NCBI GenBank assembly: GCA_903813345.2
Contig: CAIIXF020000001.1
Span: 11,261,598 to 11,321,597, forward strand
Direction of reading: 5' to 3'
Length of the DNA: 60,000 bases
Origin: Owenia fusiformis
Taxonomy: Eukaryota > Annelida > Polychaeta > Sabellida > Oweniidae
Made by a program: the position numbers and the translations under genes. The notes beneath the pieces were generated by a model, which was not told the origin of the DNA, searched no databases, and saw nothing but the letters and a program-made list of their open reading frames with translations. Shown here piece by piece: positions 21,501 through 33,608 of the stretch; position 1 is the first letter of the stretch, and each line of letters begins with the position of its first letter.

Positions 21501-24500
21501 AACCTGGAGGTTAGTTCTTCTGTGTTAGTATTTATGCATTTCTGACACCTTTGGTATGGTATACATAGTCATGGAAAATGGTTAGTATTTATGCAACTCT
21601 GACACCTTTGGTACGGTATACATAGTCATGGAAAATGGTCTGATTTATGAGCAATGTGAGCAATTAACTGATTGTACTGGTCTTACAGAACCTGATACTG
21701 CATTTTTCTACAATTAATCTGTACCTTGACTACTATAATGATGGTACTTTCCTGTTATTGCAGAAGCACAATATAACGGGAGTGTGACGAGTGTACTTGT
21801 GAATGCTACCAAAGCGGTTGGGTATAATGCTTCAGAGATGTTGACAACAATGTCACCTAATGCCACAGGCAAACCAAAGTTAAAGACACCAACTGAAGAA
21901 TTTTTTGAGTAAGTTATTATTCCTGGTCTTGATTAATATCTGGATGTATTTTGTTTTATTGAGATTTTTGAATATGAAGTGGAACTTGATGGCTAGAAAG
22001 ATTCATTCCTCAGATTTTTCAAGTTCAGAATATAACATGTTAAAACCTTATTGCTCTGTTTTCATTAATTTTGAAATGATCAAGTGCAAAAAAATGTTTA
22101 GGACACTGTGACTATTCTTTTTGATTATGTGATGATTATGTGTTTATGTCACCACCAAAAGGTCAAGGAAGGTATTTTTTCATATTGAGCAAATTTCTTT
22201 TTCAAATTCATCTAAAAGTTCTCAGAAGTTCAAATCTGACTAGACTTGAGATTTGACCTTTGCTTGACCTACAATACATATGTAACAATAGTTACACTTC
22301 TGTAACCATTTGCAGGTGTTGACATTTTGTCATGTTAATGCCTTGTTATTGTTATTACTATTATTACTATTATTACAGGCGTCACCTTCTTCAGGTGACA
22401 GGTGGTATATCTGAAGTAGGTGTAGTCCAATGGCCTCTAGTGGTGTGCCTCATTGTGTCATGGGTAGTCATATTCTTCTGCCTCTGGAAGGGAGTCAAAT
22501 CTATGGGCAAAGTAAGAGAAAATACATACATGTATCTTTGTAAAACACTTTAAAGATGAGACCAGTTTTATTGATTTTTGAAACTGCAGATTTTTTTTAA
22601 CCCATTGTAAGTATCTGGATGGTGTCATACATTCTTTTCTGAAAAAGAGTAAAAATAAATTATTTTAATATTTTAGAGATTTTGAACAAATTATTTGATT
22701 ATATTTGGCTAACTGAAAATATTTGTATTATATTTTCTATATTTCTCTTTTAATTACCATGTTTCAGGCTGTGTATTTTACTGCTGGGTTCCCCTATGTT
22801 GTGCTTACTATACTGCTAGTACGTGGTGTCACTCTACCAGGGTCTATGGATGGAATCATCTACTACCTTAAGCCAGAGTGGAGTAAACTCAGTCAGCCAC
22901 AGGTAAGTCATAGGGAGGTTGAAATATATGTTTTCAAGAGAGGTAGAATTATGGTCCTTTACGGATTAGTTCTACCCTTCATCCTTCATAGTATTGACTC
23001 GCCCAATTGAGTATAAAGGTTATAGGTCAAATAATTGTAATCAGCTCCCTTGAAAACCAATTGAGAGAGATGGGGACTGTATACTCCAGGATAATTAAAG
23101 TACAAGTTCATATACAAGATCTCTAAAAATGTGTAGCCTTATCTATCTAATAATAAAATATAGTAATATATTATACACATACTCAATCAAATTGAAGAAA
23201 GATTGATTTAAGGTAATTGATGACGTAACTTGGCTCCACGCAAAAGCATTTAAGCAATGATTTGACATGTGTTTGGCTTTAGGACACATGAATTCTGTGA
23301 TATCGCACTGAGTTTTTAATTTGGAAGCATTAAATTAATTACGTGATTAACATTAAATATTGAAAAAATGTATTTTTGGAAGAGCAATAGTAAAAAAGGA
23401 AGTTGATGAAAGTTGATTTTTAAAGTTCGTGGCATAAATGTTGTTGTTCAGTACATTCTGTAAATCCTGTCGTTCTCTCATACCCAAATGGATCAAAATG
23501 TTTTCTAGTTTTTAATTGCAACATTACAGGTGTGGGGCGAAGCATGTGTGCAGATCTTCCTCTCTCTGGCCCTTGGAACAGGTGGCTGGGTCACACTGTC
23601 AAGTTACAACAAATACAGTAACAATTGTAGAAGGTATGAAGTGTGACTATGGACGCCTTATTTGCATGGAGAGCTTATATTAATTTTACTTCTTCAGTAC
23701 ACCATTTACATTACCTGAGAAATGTAGATTGATTGAAACCACATGTTACGATTCTGTTTGGGATATCATTGGTTTGACAACTATTTGAATGGATTCACTT
23801 TTAAACTTTCTTTATGTGCCTTTATTGGAATCTATCAATATCTTATAGGTATTCCATAAAGTAACATCTCCAAGTAATATTGAACTTGAAGAATCCTGTT
23901 CAATATTATTTAAATAACCTCAATATTATTGACATTTCAGGGATGCTATTATAGTTGCCATAGCAAACAGTGTCACAAGTCTCTACGCCGGGTTCGTCAT
24001 CTTCAGTGTCCTTGGGTTCATGGCTTACAAAAAGGGAGTCAATGTTGCTGATGTGGCTGATGTTGGTAAGAAGTCTCTCTTCAAAATCTCTTGTCTCTGT
24101 ATTATGTTGACAGAAATAATTCATTTCTTGCATAAACATGTAGTGCAAATTCGCTGATTCTTTTAACAGGTGCACATAACCAAAACATTGTTAACCATAA
24201 TATGCAACCGTAAAAATCATCAGATGATAACATACTCTGGAATTATTAACATTACTCAATTTATCACATCAAAACTATGGCTCAGTTTCATAAAGGACCA
24301 TATGTTGTTTGTAGAATGAATCTTGGGAGCTTTTTCATGCATTTCGCTTGTGTTTTTCATCTAAAAAACATCAATACACTTTAAAACATTTCATGGACTA
24401 TAAGATTACACCATAGAATCCTAAAAAATATTTCTCATTTTCAAGGATTATCTATGGATTAACACCCAGGTATTGTTATTTTTCAAACTTCAGATCTGGG

Positions 24501-27500
24501 AATCATTATTACGATCATTTTTTAATAATATTAATGCTGTTTTAAATAGGTTTCATGTATGCCAATAATTTCTCAAATTGCTTAAATGGTACCCCATCCT
24601 TAATCCCAAGAATTTTCTCTTTGAGTAATTTCCCATAGTAATCCAATGGTATAGTTCCAAGCAGATTTTGAGATAACAGGAAAGTAAATCATTAATACAC
24701 ACCTTATTGGCTTGTTTTGGTTTATATCACAAGCCAATGAGGTGTGTATTAATCATTAACTTTAACTTGATAAAAGTTAATATTGCATTTATTTTGATTG
24801 TAGGGCCTGGTCTTGCCTTTGTTGCATACCCTGAAGGCCTAGCCATGATGCCCGGTGCACCTTTCTGGTCCATATGTTTCTTTGTTACCATGTTCACTGT
24901 CGGCCTTGATAGCTTGGTAGGTACCTTCATCTGTTGTAATATTCAATTTACTTATATATTAAATTATTTCTATTTCTACATTAAATTTTAGTTCTCTGTA
25001 TTAAAGTAAAACTTTGTTTAAGGAGTGCAGCCAGCTGGTGAAAATATTAGTACTGCCAGTTGCAGTACAACGTTCATATATTCAATTAATCGATTATCCA
25101 TCAATGCTCAATGGAGGTAAAGTCATTACCTCAAATCCTGCTTAGATTTCGTATAAAAGTAAATGTGTTGTTGCCATTCCAGTTCACTCAGGTAGAAACC
25201 ATCATCTGTGCCTTGGTGGATGAGTTCCCTAAACTGAAAGAAAAGAGAAAGATTGTTACATTAGTTTTCTGTGTCATACTTATGCTGCTGGGAATCCCCC
25301 TAGTCACTCAGGTAGGAGAATCTACATAAACCAGGTAGTGGATAACTTGTCAATATTATCAGTAATCTCTCCAGCATTAAAGCAAAAGGGCGCTGCATCT
25401 ACTTGAGATTCACTTGAAAATGTGAAATAAGAATTTTGCAACCACTTTGGTAAAAAATTCTGATTATCATTATGTGTCACACAAATGTGCTTATATCAAA
25501 GCAATGGATCGTGTAAACATAGTGTCTTTGTTGTATAACTTATTGAAGCTACTCTTGAATTGAGTTTTAGCTTGTGCTTGAGAGTGCAACTTTTGGCTGT
25601 CGGCTACTGGACTAACCTACTATCTTATGGGCAACTCATTTAGATATGAAAAGCACCTGCCACTATTTCATTCATATGTAAATGAGTAGGTCATAGAATT
25701 GTTGGTTAATTCAGTAGCCAACGGCTGAAAGTTGCATTTTCAAATACTAGCTAAGTTGAAAACCTACAGTTTTAAAGAACTGAGAACATTTGCAGAACTG
25801 CTCCTTGTTTGGTGTAAAATAAACAAAGGGCTGTTAAAAGTTATCGAAGAAATCTCAAAATATCCTTTTACATGTTTTTCGACATTCTTCATTTTCTTTA
25901 TCTGAAAATTGGAAATAAAATGTTCACAAATATTATTATAAAAAATAATTCAATGAACTCAAAGTAGAACTTTGAAAATAATTGCTGTCAAACCTGAATA
26001 TAGTGAACACTTATGGAGCCACCAAAAAGTGTTCGCTGTAGGTAGGTGTTCATTACAGAATGGGAGTTTTGTATGAAGTCAATGTAAAATGTGTCTTGAG
26101 AAGGGTTCATTGAGAAAGGTTGTACTATATGTGATTGATACTTTCCAGGGAGGCATATATATTGTGACATTGATGGATTGGTATGTTCCCCTGTTCTCCC
26201 TTGCTTTCATCTCATTAACTGAAATCTTGGTGCTCAACTTTTTCTATGGTAAGTAAAATAAATATTTATATTTAAGATTATTCAGAATGTACATTACATT
26301 ACATAAAATGAAATGAAATTACAAAAATAGTTTTGATGTATAAGTGCAATATTAACAAACCAATCATGATATTGAAGGTAAAAAAGGGATCATTTGATAG
26401 TTTGAACTTTTCATACACATGTAATGGTCATTATATGATTTTATATCACCACCCCAAGTGGTCATAGTCTCCAAACTTTTTTTGGGATTGCAGTTGGTGT
26501 TCAGCTTTTGATTTTTGGCAGTTCTCGTCTTTTACATGGCATTTGTAACAAATGACAGGTAGTGACATTTTGTATGTTAATGCCTTATTACTTTGATACA
26601 AGACATATGCCTTTCTGCTTTCAGGGTATAAGAAATTTGGAGAGGACATAAAGACTATGATAGGTTTTGGCCCAAACTATTATGATCTATTCTGTTGGTT
26701 GATTGCTACTCCAATCTTACTTCTGGTGAGTCATGAAATTTATTAATGCAGCAAATTGGTCCCTGTCTTTAGGGTCATTTATCAAATTGACAATTTTAAA
26801 TCACTTGTATGAAATTAGAATTTTTAAGGCAACTTGTAGATAATTTTGAAATTGGCAGCTTGGTTTATTGTCGCCACCCAAAAGAGGGAACATATTGTTA
26901 AACTACCTTTTTGAGGACTGGCATTCAGTTGTTGGTGTTGTTACAGATTGTTACACTTTTGTAACTATTTGCAGTAACTCACCATGTGATGACATCTTTT
27001 CCTGTGTTTAATATGATATGTTTACACATCTAATGGATGATACAGACAAATAATGAAAGTGCCCATTAATAGTTATATTCAGCAAAGTTTGGATTTTTTT
27101 TTAAATTGACAATTTTAGGATAACAGGAGCATTGTTTATTGAACAGCCCTTGTATTAAATACACATAGGTTATTTACTGGGAGGGATTGAATATGGGTTT
27201 TATTTTGAGGGACAATATGATATTGACCGAAGGGTAATATGATATTTACCAAGGGAATAAATGTACCTATTAGTACCACTATGAAATCTAAGGTTATTTT
27301 CTTTATTTCAGCTGATAGTTATCTTCATAGCTGTTAACTATAAAGCACCTTACTATGGTGACTATTCATTTCCTGGTTGGGCCAATGACATTGGCTGGTG
27401 TCTTGCCTTCATTCCCTGTACCATAGTGCCCATTGTGATGGCTGTCATATTTCTAAGGGCAGTAAGAAACTGGGAGGTATGCTTATTATGATTGCATTAT

Positions 27501-28320
27501 TGGTTTCTGGTTATTTTAAAATAAATCTGCAAGCTATTTAACCCAAAAATACAGATATGAATCATGTGATGAGACAGAGTTTGAAAGTTCAGTAGACACC
27601 ACAAGTGCAAATTGCATATTGAGTTTTTAACTGAGAATAAACTCTGAGATAACATAAATTGCATAAAATATTTAGAATATGGAAGAAAACAATTTGAATA
27701 AATGTAGGTATTTCTATAAATTATCAAAAAATGTCTAGAGCTATAATCTTGATTTGAACCTTCCTAAATACATATTGGGACGATCCTATCCAATGACTAA
27801 ATTATTCCATTGGTGTATTTATGGAATACATTCTCACCAAATAATTCCACTTAAGACACAATGGCTGACATAATGGACTGAACGAGTCAAATTTGCATTA
27901 TGTTTAATTATACTTTGCAGACATTTGTAGCAGTATTTCGTGGTGAGCAAGGGCCACTGTTAAGATCGCTTATAACTCCAATGCCTGACTGGGGCCCCGC
28001 TGTGCCTGAGGACAGAAACAAGAGGTACACTGGTACAATTTTACATTATGCCATGTACTTTATATAGTTGATGTCAGTATAATAGATTTATAGATTTGGC
28101 CTTCATATCAGTATTAGATAAGTTCTGTACAAATCAGCATAATTATGGGGATTTCTGTTATTGAAAGTTATACTAAATTTTATGTGTGAGTTTTTTATTC
28201 TGTTTCATCTGGGAACAATTTACTACAAAATTTTATATTTGTTACAGATACGAAAAGCAGGAAAACAAGAATCGAGATGCTGAGCAGGGGGCGCCACTAG
28301 TGGTAGAAAGTCCCATATAA
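18504..28320 (+). CDS. SLC6 sodium/chloride-dependent amino-acid (glycine-like) transporter, 5' partial
   Basis: Plasma-membrane symporter of the SLC6 (neurotransmitter:sodium symporter) family. Exons: 18504-18638, 19197-19392, 20459-20593, 21342-21509, 21764-21908, 22379-22511, 22768-22902, 23530-23633, 23941-24065, 24804-24916, 25183-25311, 26149-26248, 26625-26725, 27312-27476, 27921-28024, 28248-28320. All have GT-AG borders and join in one frame to 686 codons plus TAA. TM1 carries [20 protein letters not shown]. The loop before TM4 carries the paired cysteines [11 protein letters not shown] and four N-glycosylation sequons (NGS, NAT, NAS, NAT). TM6 carries LSSYNKY and TM8 GLDSLFTQVE. Residue 94 is Gly (YAVGMGN) where monoamine carriers have Asp, so an amino-acid-type substrate is inferred. 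Glycine is likely but unproven. About 80 residues precede TM1. Exon 1 enters in phase 0 from an unseen exon, so the start codon is missing. Confidence 0.93.
19423..20208 (+). mobile_element. Helentron/HINE-like element, family A, copy 2
   Basis: It starts A|TCCCAACGAACGAAGTTCG. GTTCGTTGGGA lies near the right end, followed by the hairpin GCTACTCC-GCGGAGTTGC and the terminal CTAG before T. A (GTCY)n run lies at about 19460-19525. The body is shorter than in copy 1 and more diverged, with fewer AAATGGCCG motifs. It sits in the SLC6 intron that begins at 19393, only 30 bp past the splice donor. Confidence 0.65.
20611..21005 (+). mobile_element. Family C fragment in an SLC6 intron
   Basis: From about 20611 the sequence matches the family C core (ACATAAATCAGATCTTGTCA, then TTAGGTTTAGGGCATGCTGG). 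It ends with the family C 3' end (CAAAGTGTGATATTTATCAC, TTTGTG). The left inverted end and the GC microsatellite are missing, so the copy is 5'-truncated. An (AATC)n run interrupts it at 20826-20847. It begins about 17 bp past the SLC6 donor at 20594. Confidence 0.6.
20826..20847. repeat. (AATC)n microsatellite
   Basis: Five tandem AATC units inside the family C fragment. Confidence 0.8.
21524..21637. repeat. 57-bp tandem duplication
   Basis: Two copies of a 57-bp unit (21524-21580 and 21581-21637) starting GTTAGTATTTATGCA and ending GTCATGGAAAATG, with only a few differences. It lies in an SLC6 intron, 15 bp after the exon end. Confidence 0.9.
22342..22378. repeat. TTA/TTACTA-rich tract at a splice acceptor
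   Basis: A short tandem of TATTACTAT units runs directly into the AG acceptor at 22377-22378 of SLC6. It serves as the pyrimidine-rich tract, so length variation here could affect acceptor strength. Confidence 0.6.
24684..24760. repeat. Intronic hairpin (inverted repeat)
   Basis: Arms of about 31 bp (CATTAATACACACCTTATTG on the left, CAATGAGGTGTGTATTAATG on the right) with few mismatches around a 15-bp loop. It ends 43 bp before the SLC6 exon at 24804. It could fold in the pre-mRNA. Confidence 0.7.
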
Positions 28321-29501
28321 GGAAGGATAATAACGGGGGACAGTCATAAAAGAAATATTTTCAATAGAGGGCTTTAACTACAGCTGAAGATGCTTCTTTG
28401 AGGATAGTATATGTGTCCTCACCAGTCATGATTGTTTCATCTTGATGAGCATTGGAGACATCATTTTGGTCGTAGCATTTGTGGAAGTCAAAGTTGTTTG
28501 GCTGAATATATCTCAATCGGGTTGTTGAATGGAGATCATCATTATTTAGTCTCAAGAACTTATAATCAGCAATTAAACAAAGTATTACTGTAAATTGATA
28601 TATTACATCATTACTTATGGATGGCCTTCAGAATTACTTTAAAGGCCTATTTAATCATTCTTAGGTCTTGTTCATCAAAAGCTTCCTCTGGGAGTTTATT
28701 TTGCTCAAAGTTATCGTAAATAACGGCTCTTTAAAATAGACTATTGTCTTATCGTGAATACTGGTATAAAGATGAACAACTTGTAATTAGTTTAGAAAAA
28801 ACCTGAGGCAGCTATTGTGAATATGTCCATGTGTATTCTCTTTGATATTTCTCTGAACGGACTGTTATAAATGTCTGTGTTTGGATAAATTGGGCTTTGT
28901 TATGTTGACACTTGATCCAGTCATCCATGATTCATTGTCATTATCATAATATATTGGATCTAATTGATCTAGATTACTGGTCTGCATTACTGGTTCTGCA
29001 TCCTTGATCTGGTATCAAAAATCTTTATCTCACTTTAGATCATTGTTTTTTTTTTGATTTTCAAGTTGATCACTTCAAATCATTTACGTAATCTGATCCA
29101 GATCATTCATGTAGTCTCAATCGAGATCCTTCAGCTGATCCTTGTCCATGTAGGTGCTTGATCTGATCACATTGTATCTTATATTACGCCATGCTTTTCT
29201 TGGTATTTGTAAATAATAACAGTGTTCTTCATAGTATTAGAGTTGCACCCAATTGAAACTCAAAATTACATGCCATCTTTTTGAAAATCTGTTTGCACTC
29301 TTTCAAGGATGAACTGCTGGCATATTTTGGCCAAAACAGGCAAAATTAGGATTAAGAACCCAGTCGAGAAAAACCTGGGGAGATTTCTGAGTGGTGCATT
29401 TCTGTGTGGTTGGTGCATAATATACTTCTATTGCCAATTATACTGTATTATGGGTCTTGGTACTGTTTGTAAGCATCGATGCTAATATGTTCAATGCATA
29501 C

Positions 29502-29557
29502 AAACTTGCAGTTATATCAAATAGAGTAAAAACTTGCAGTTATATCAAATAGAGTAA
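29502..29557. repeat. 28-bp tandem duplication
   Basis: Two adjacent copies of a unit reading AAACTTGCAGTTATATCAAA, then TAGAGTAA, in the probable SLC6 3' UTR. Confidence 0.9.
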
Positions 29558-30465
29558 AAACCTGCCTTGCTGAACACCTGTAATCTTTGAAAATCTCATT
29601 CAATTCTGCAGTGTCAATACTAGGGGAAGGTGTTCACAATGGAAGGTTTTACTGTATTGTCTCAGAGGCATGACACTAAAATGTAAACATTTACATGCAC
29701 AAAAATATACTTTTGACCAGTATATATTGAATAATCCTGTATATGGTTTTAACGTGACATGTATATGTTTGTATTGTAAAGCTTGCTGTATATTTGATGA
29801 AACGGTTTTAAATGTTGAGTGTACAATATTTCATAATAGAGCTAGATGAAGAATCTCAATTCTACCCTTCTGTATCCTTTCAAGAGTTTATTTCCATGCA
29901 TATTAACAAAGTTAGATTTAAAGAGTATTTTTTATTTTTAAATGACCCCGTTGTGATACATATGCAATATGCATAAAATATTTTGTATGTATGATATTTT
30001 AGATTATTATAAACGCAAGATATGGACTTTTTCAAATCCATGTTTATTTTCACATGAAATGTGCCATGACTTAAAGTTCAACTTCATTCAATAGAGTACT
30101 ATGATGAATTTAGGCAGCATTTAGGTGCGGTTGACTTATTTATTCCTTTAAATAAATGTGTCAACCAGCACAATTATTAAAACAAATGTTGTAGATTCCA
30201 GGCTTTCACAGGTCTATGTAGAGATTTGAGAAATGATACAGTTCTGAATATTTTTATAACAATTCAATTTTTTTTTCATTTGCAGATGTTGAAAAATAAA
30301 TATTTGCCAGTGTTAGATTCTCAGGCATTAATATTGTTATTCTTATTACCTCAAACATATGAAATTGTGAAAATGTAAACTGATACATTGGAGATTATAG
30401 CTTGAAGACTATATAGCTTTTGGAATAATTGTTGCTTATTCTCGTATAACTGCTGTACCAAAATT

Positions 30466-30471
30466 AATAAA
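30466..30471 (+). promoter_or_regulatory. Candidate polyadenylation signal (SLC6)
   Basis: AATAAA with GT-rich sequence about 30 bp downstream. Alternative signals are at 30295 and, much further away, at 34286. Confidence 0.35.
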
Positions 30472-30490
30472 GAATAACTAGTTTATTGGA

Positions 30491-31867
30491 AAATCAATGA
30501 TTGTCGTGGAAGGTATGTTGAAAATAGTTAAAATTGAATTCTTCAATTATACTATAGAATCATGTATGTATTTAACAAACATCAGAGGGACTGAGTCAAG
30601 TTATCAATTGTTTTCTGTGAAAGTAATTTAATACGATGATGCATTTTACCCTCCACAGATGAAAATTACTTCCGTGCACACAATTGATAATTGACCCAAC
30701 ACCTTGTGCATCCGTATTTCTATTTTCAAGTGTAAATGTAGATTCAATGAAGACCACGTGGATGAGTAATAAGTATGATTAAATGAATTATCAGTTATGA
30801 ATTCATGGGGGAAGGGGGAGGTGTTATGGAATAAAAGTGTCTGGAATAGAAAAGACTATTATTTCTGAGCTGTATATAGGACTAGGTTTATAGAGTGGTT
30901 TGTGTTCTGTTGCCAACTCATGGGCAGCTATTGATATTTTATGATTTTAGTTTTGAACAGTTAACAATGAAACCAAGCCCAACCCTTTGTTTAAAAAGGA
31001 AATAGGATAGAATGGGATAGGTTAATGAATTATTTTATTGTATAATATTCAAGATATAATTCATCAAAGTTTAGTCAAAATCTCATATCCTGATATTCAG
31101 TGAGAGTGTGAATGAATTCAAGGCAAGCTTTATAAGTACAGTACACAAAAATCTGTAAAGATATATTTTTACTTAACTTGTATTTTATGAAATCAGGTAC
31201 TTGAGAGCTAATCATAAGTTTTTGAAGAGATTGTCTCAAAGAAAACTAAATTCTACACATTTCCATTTTGTATTCACTCCTTTTTAAAGAGACTTTTAGA
31301 AAATGCTACACCCATCCACCCACTTGCAAAACAAAATTGGAAAATGTAGAATTTAGTTTGAAACAATATAATATGAGATGGTGTCTTATTTGTAACACAT
31401 TCAGAATAATGCAGTATGTACATTGTTTGCGCATGACGCATTATATCTTGTACATGTGTACACATATATTGTAAATAAATCATGCAGTAATGCAGGTTAT
31501 CTCCTCTTTATAGTCATAAAATGACTCATTTCCCGCGTAAAGTGTGCTTGTATTGTACATATGATGTATGTTTGTATGAAATATTAGCCATTTAATACTA
31601 TCAACCTACTGGGTCTGCCAGGGCCATAGGGAGGGACACCAGTGTCGTCACAATTCCTAACTCCTGCATATTTGTATCCTCATAATACTCGAGTTGCTAC
31701 AGAGTTACATTGTCTTTTCCGGGGCGGATCTGAAAACTAATGTCGGAAGTGACGTGAAGTCTGAAAATAATATTTTGGGAAATTATGGAAATTTAAGGCC
31801 CATTTTCTTGGTAATTTGGGTGTAAGATTGAACAATAGGCCACTGTAATGCCCAAAAAGGCACTATG
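30491..31867. other. Gene-free stretch
   Basis: No supported gene, RNA or mobile element. It could still be 3' UTR if the distal AATAAA at 34286 is used. Confidence 0.4.
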
Positions 31868-32662
31868 CTTTCAGTTAGGGGTGGGACGATGACCCGATGA
31901 GTCGATTCCCCGCGGGTTGAGGCCTTCGGGTTGACCCGAATCGACTCCTCTAGTTGAGGAGTCGACTCGTTCGGGTTGAAAATGATGATAACTTCCGGTT
32001 TATAATTCCAGGCAATTTTTGGTATCTAAACTGTAGATTTCAAGGCTTTCTTTCATGATCTAGCCCATCTATGTGTTTATATTAGATATTACAAATGTCC
32101 TGAGTATTATTAATGTAATAACATTACTTGTTAGTATGTAATGCTTGGAATGATTAGAAATTATAAACTTACGTTAGACTTGTTTTGTTTTCTTTTTGGT
32201 GATTAATTTACGAACGAAAATAAAATGACGTTCGTTATTTTATCTTTATTATTAATGTATGTTGTCATTCCCTGTGAGAAATTTTCTATGTTTTATGAGT
32301 AAACAATTGTATATTATCCCCCCGAATACAAATATATGACAGGTAAAACGATAATAATGGGAACAAACTCCGACTTTTTTGTTCTGTTACGAAAGTTCTA
32401 CACGTTCGTTAAATGTCTAATATACGAACGACCACAGGCTTTTGTGTTCGGTATTTGTTTTTAGATCTTAAATAAAAGTTGTTGAAATTTGTGCTTTCTA
32501 TCAGATTATATCCGAATTCTTTTCGACTCAAATACTTTAGAGTGTTTCTAGTATGAAAACTATGAGATAAATCACTGATTTATTGATAATCGTAAGTGTT
32601 GGGTGTGTTGTTGCAAACGCGCCGGTCGTTCGTAGATATATGCCTGTTCAGCAAAAAAGAAC

Positions 32663-32800
32663 ATGCCTAAATCGCTTCTTCTAAAAAATCCTCCAGCCTC
32701 TCTCAAGGCACCAATTTGGCTGCATTTCGGGTTCCATCCCATCAAAAAGGACCATGTCGTTTGCCGGATGTGTCATCGGGAGTACGGTTATAATCATGGT
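32663..32800 (+). pseudogene. hAT transposase BED zinc-finger exon
   Basis: A 46-codon stretch begins with Met and contains APIWLHFGF and VVCRMCHREYGYNHG. This matches the start of a BED finger (W..F.F, CxxC), as found at the N-terminus of hAT transposases and ZBED proteins. It stops at a good donor (CATG|GTAAGC near 32799). The His pair that would complete the finger should lie in a following exon. I could not find that exon, and the catalytic domain is missing. Confidence 0.75.
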
Positions 32801-33051
32801 AAGCATGAAAATGCTAAAATAAAAACCAATTTTATTTTTTTGAAGATTTTTAATTTTTGCCTATAGAGTCAGTACGTCTATTTCCAAACACCCCCATCAA
32901 AAAATGTAGTTAACTTGGCTGTACTGCACATCTATGCTATGATTCTATATATATCATGTGTATTATCCACTGTAGAATGCATTTGCAGAAAAAATTACGA
33001 AAAATTGTAAAAAATATCTGGGTTATTCCATTTTTACTACAAGGTATTTTA

Positions 33052-33322
33052 GGGGGGTAATTCCGTACAGGAGTTTTTTGGGGGGTAAATCCGAACACTT
33101 GCATGGGGGTAATTCCAAACACTTAACTTCAACTTAATTGTTTTAATTATTAGATTGATGGTATATCATTATATGATACCCTTAACTCTGATACTGGATC
33201 CTGTCACCCCTGCATATCAAGAAACACAAATTTAAATCATTTATTACTGACATCTATTTATTTAAACGCACAGAGTTTGTGGGGGTAATTCCAAACACTA
33301 GCATGGGGGTAATTCCGAACAC
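33052..33322. repeat. Dispersed short repeat inside the hAT element
   Basis: Four to five copies of a motif close to GCATGGGGGTAATTCCAAAC occur at about 33052, 33077, 33101, 33281 and 33303. Some are in tandem and some are separated by unrelated sequence. Confidence 0.65.
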
Positions 33323-33608
33323 CTAAATCATCATAATTGATTATTTTATTGTAAGATTGTTGGTATACATCATTATATTGTATCTTTCAGGCTATAAATA
33401 TTATGTAGAGGTAGTAGAGGTACTATTATTCAATTCAATAATCTGCTTGCCATTATTTGGAACCCGTTCGTGTTTACCCCCCTGTTTGGATTTGGACGTA
33501 TTGACTCTATAACCCGACCCGAGTCGGAACTCGAATCGGATTTCTCTGGCCCGACCCGACCCGGACCCGAATCGTGCCATTTCGACCCGTCCCATCCCTA
33601 CTTTCAGT

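Larger units (their letters stand above)
28321..30490 (+). other. Probable SLC6 3' untranslated region
   Basis: AT-rich sequence after the SLC6 stop with no reading frame of note. Candidate poly(A) signals AATAAA are at 30295-30300 and 30466-30471. The second is followed about 30 bp later by a GT-rich stretch (TTGTCGTGGAAGGTATGTTG), which suggests cleavage near 30490 and a 3' UTR of about 2.2 kb. A 28-bp tandem duplication lies at 29502-29557. The extent is inferred only. Confidence 0.4.
31876..33600 (+). mobile_element. hAT-family DNA transposon with BED-finger exon
   Basis: The perfect 8-bp duplication CTTTCAGT flanks it (31868-31875 and 33601-33608). The ends are inverted, TAGGGGTGGGACG and the complement of CGTCCCATCCCTA, and they run into GACCCGA/TCGGGTC-rich subterminal sequence. 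Inside is one exon encoding a BED zinc finger. The rest of the transposase is absent, so this 1725-bp copy is defective. Several GGGGGTAATTCCNAACACT units repeat at about 33052-33322. Confidence 0.87.
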
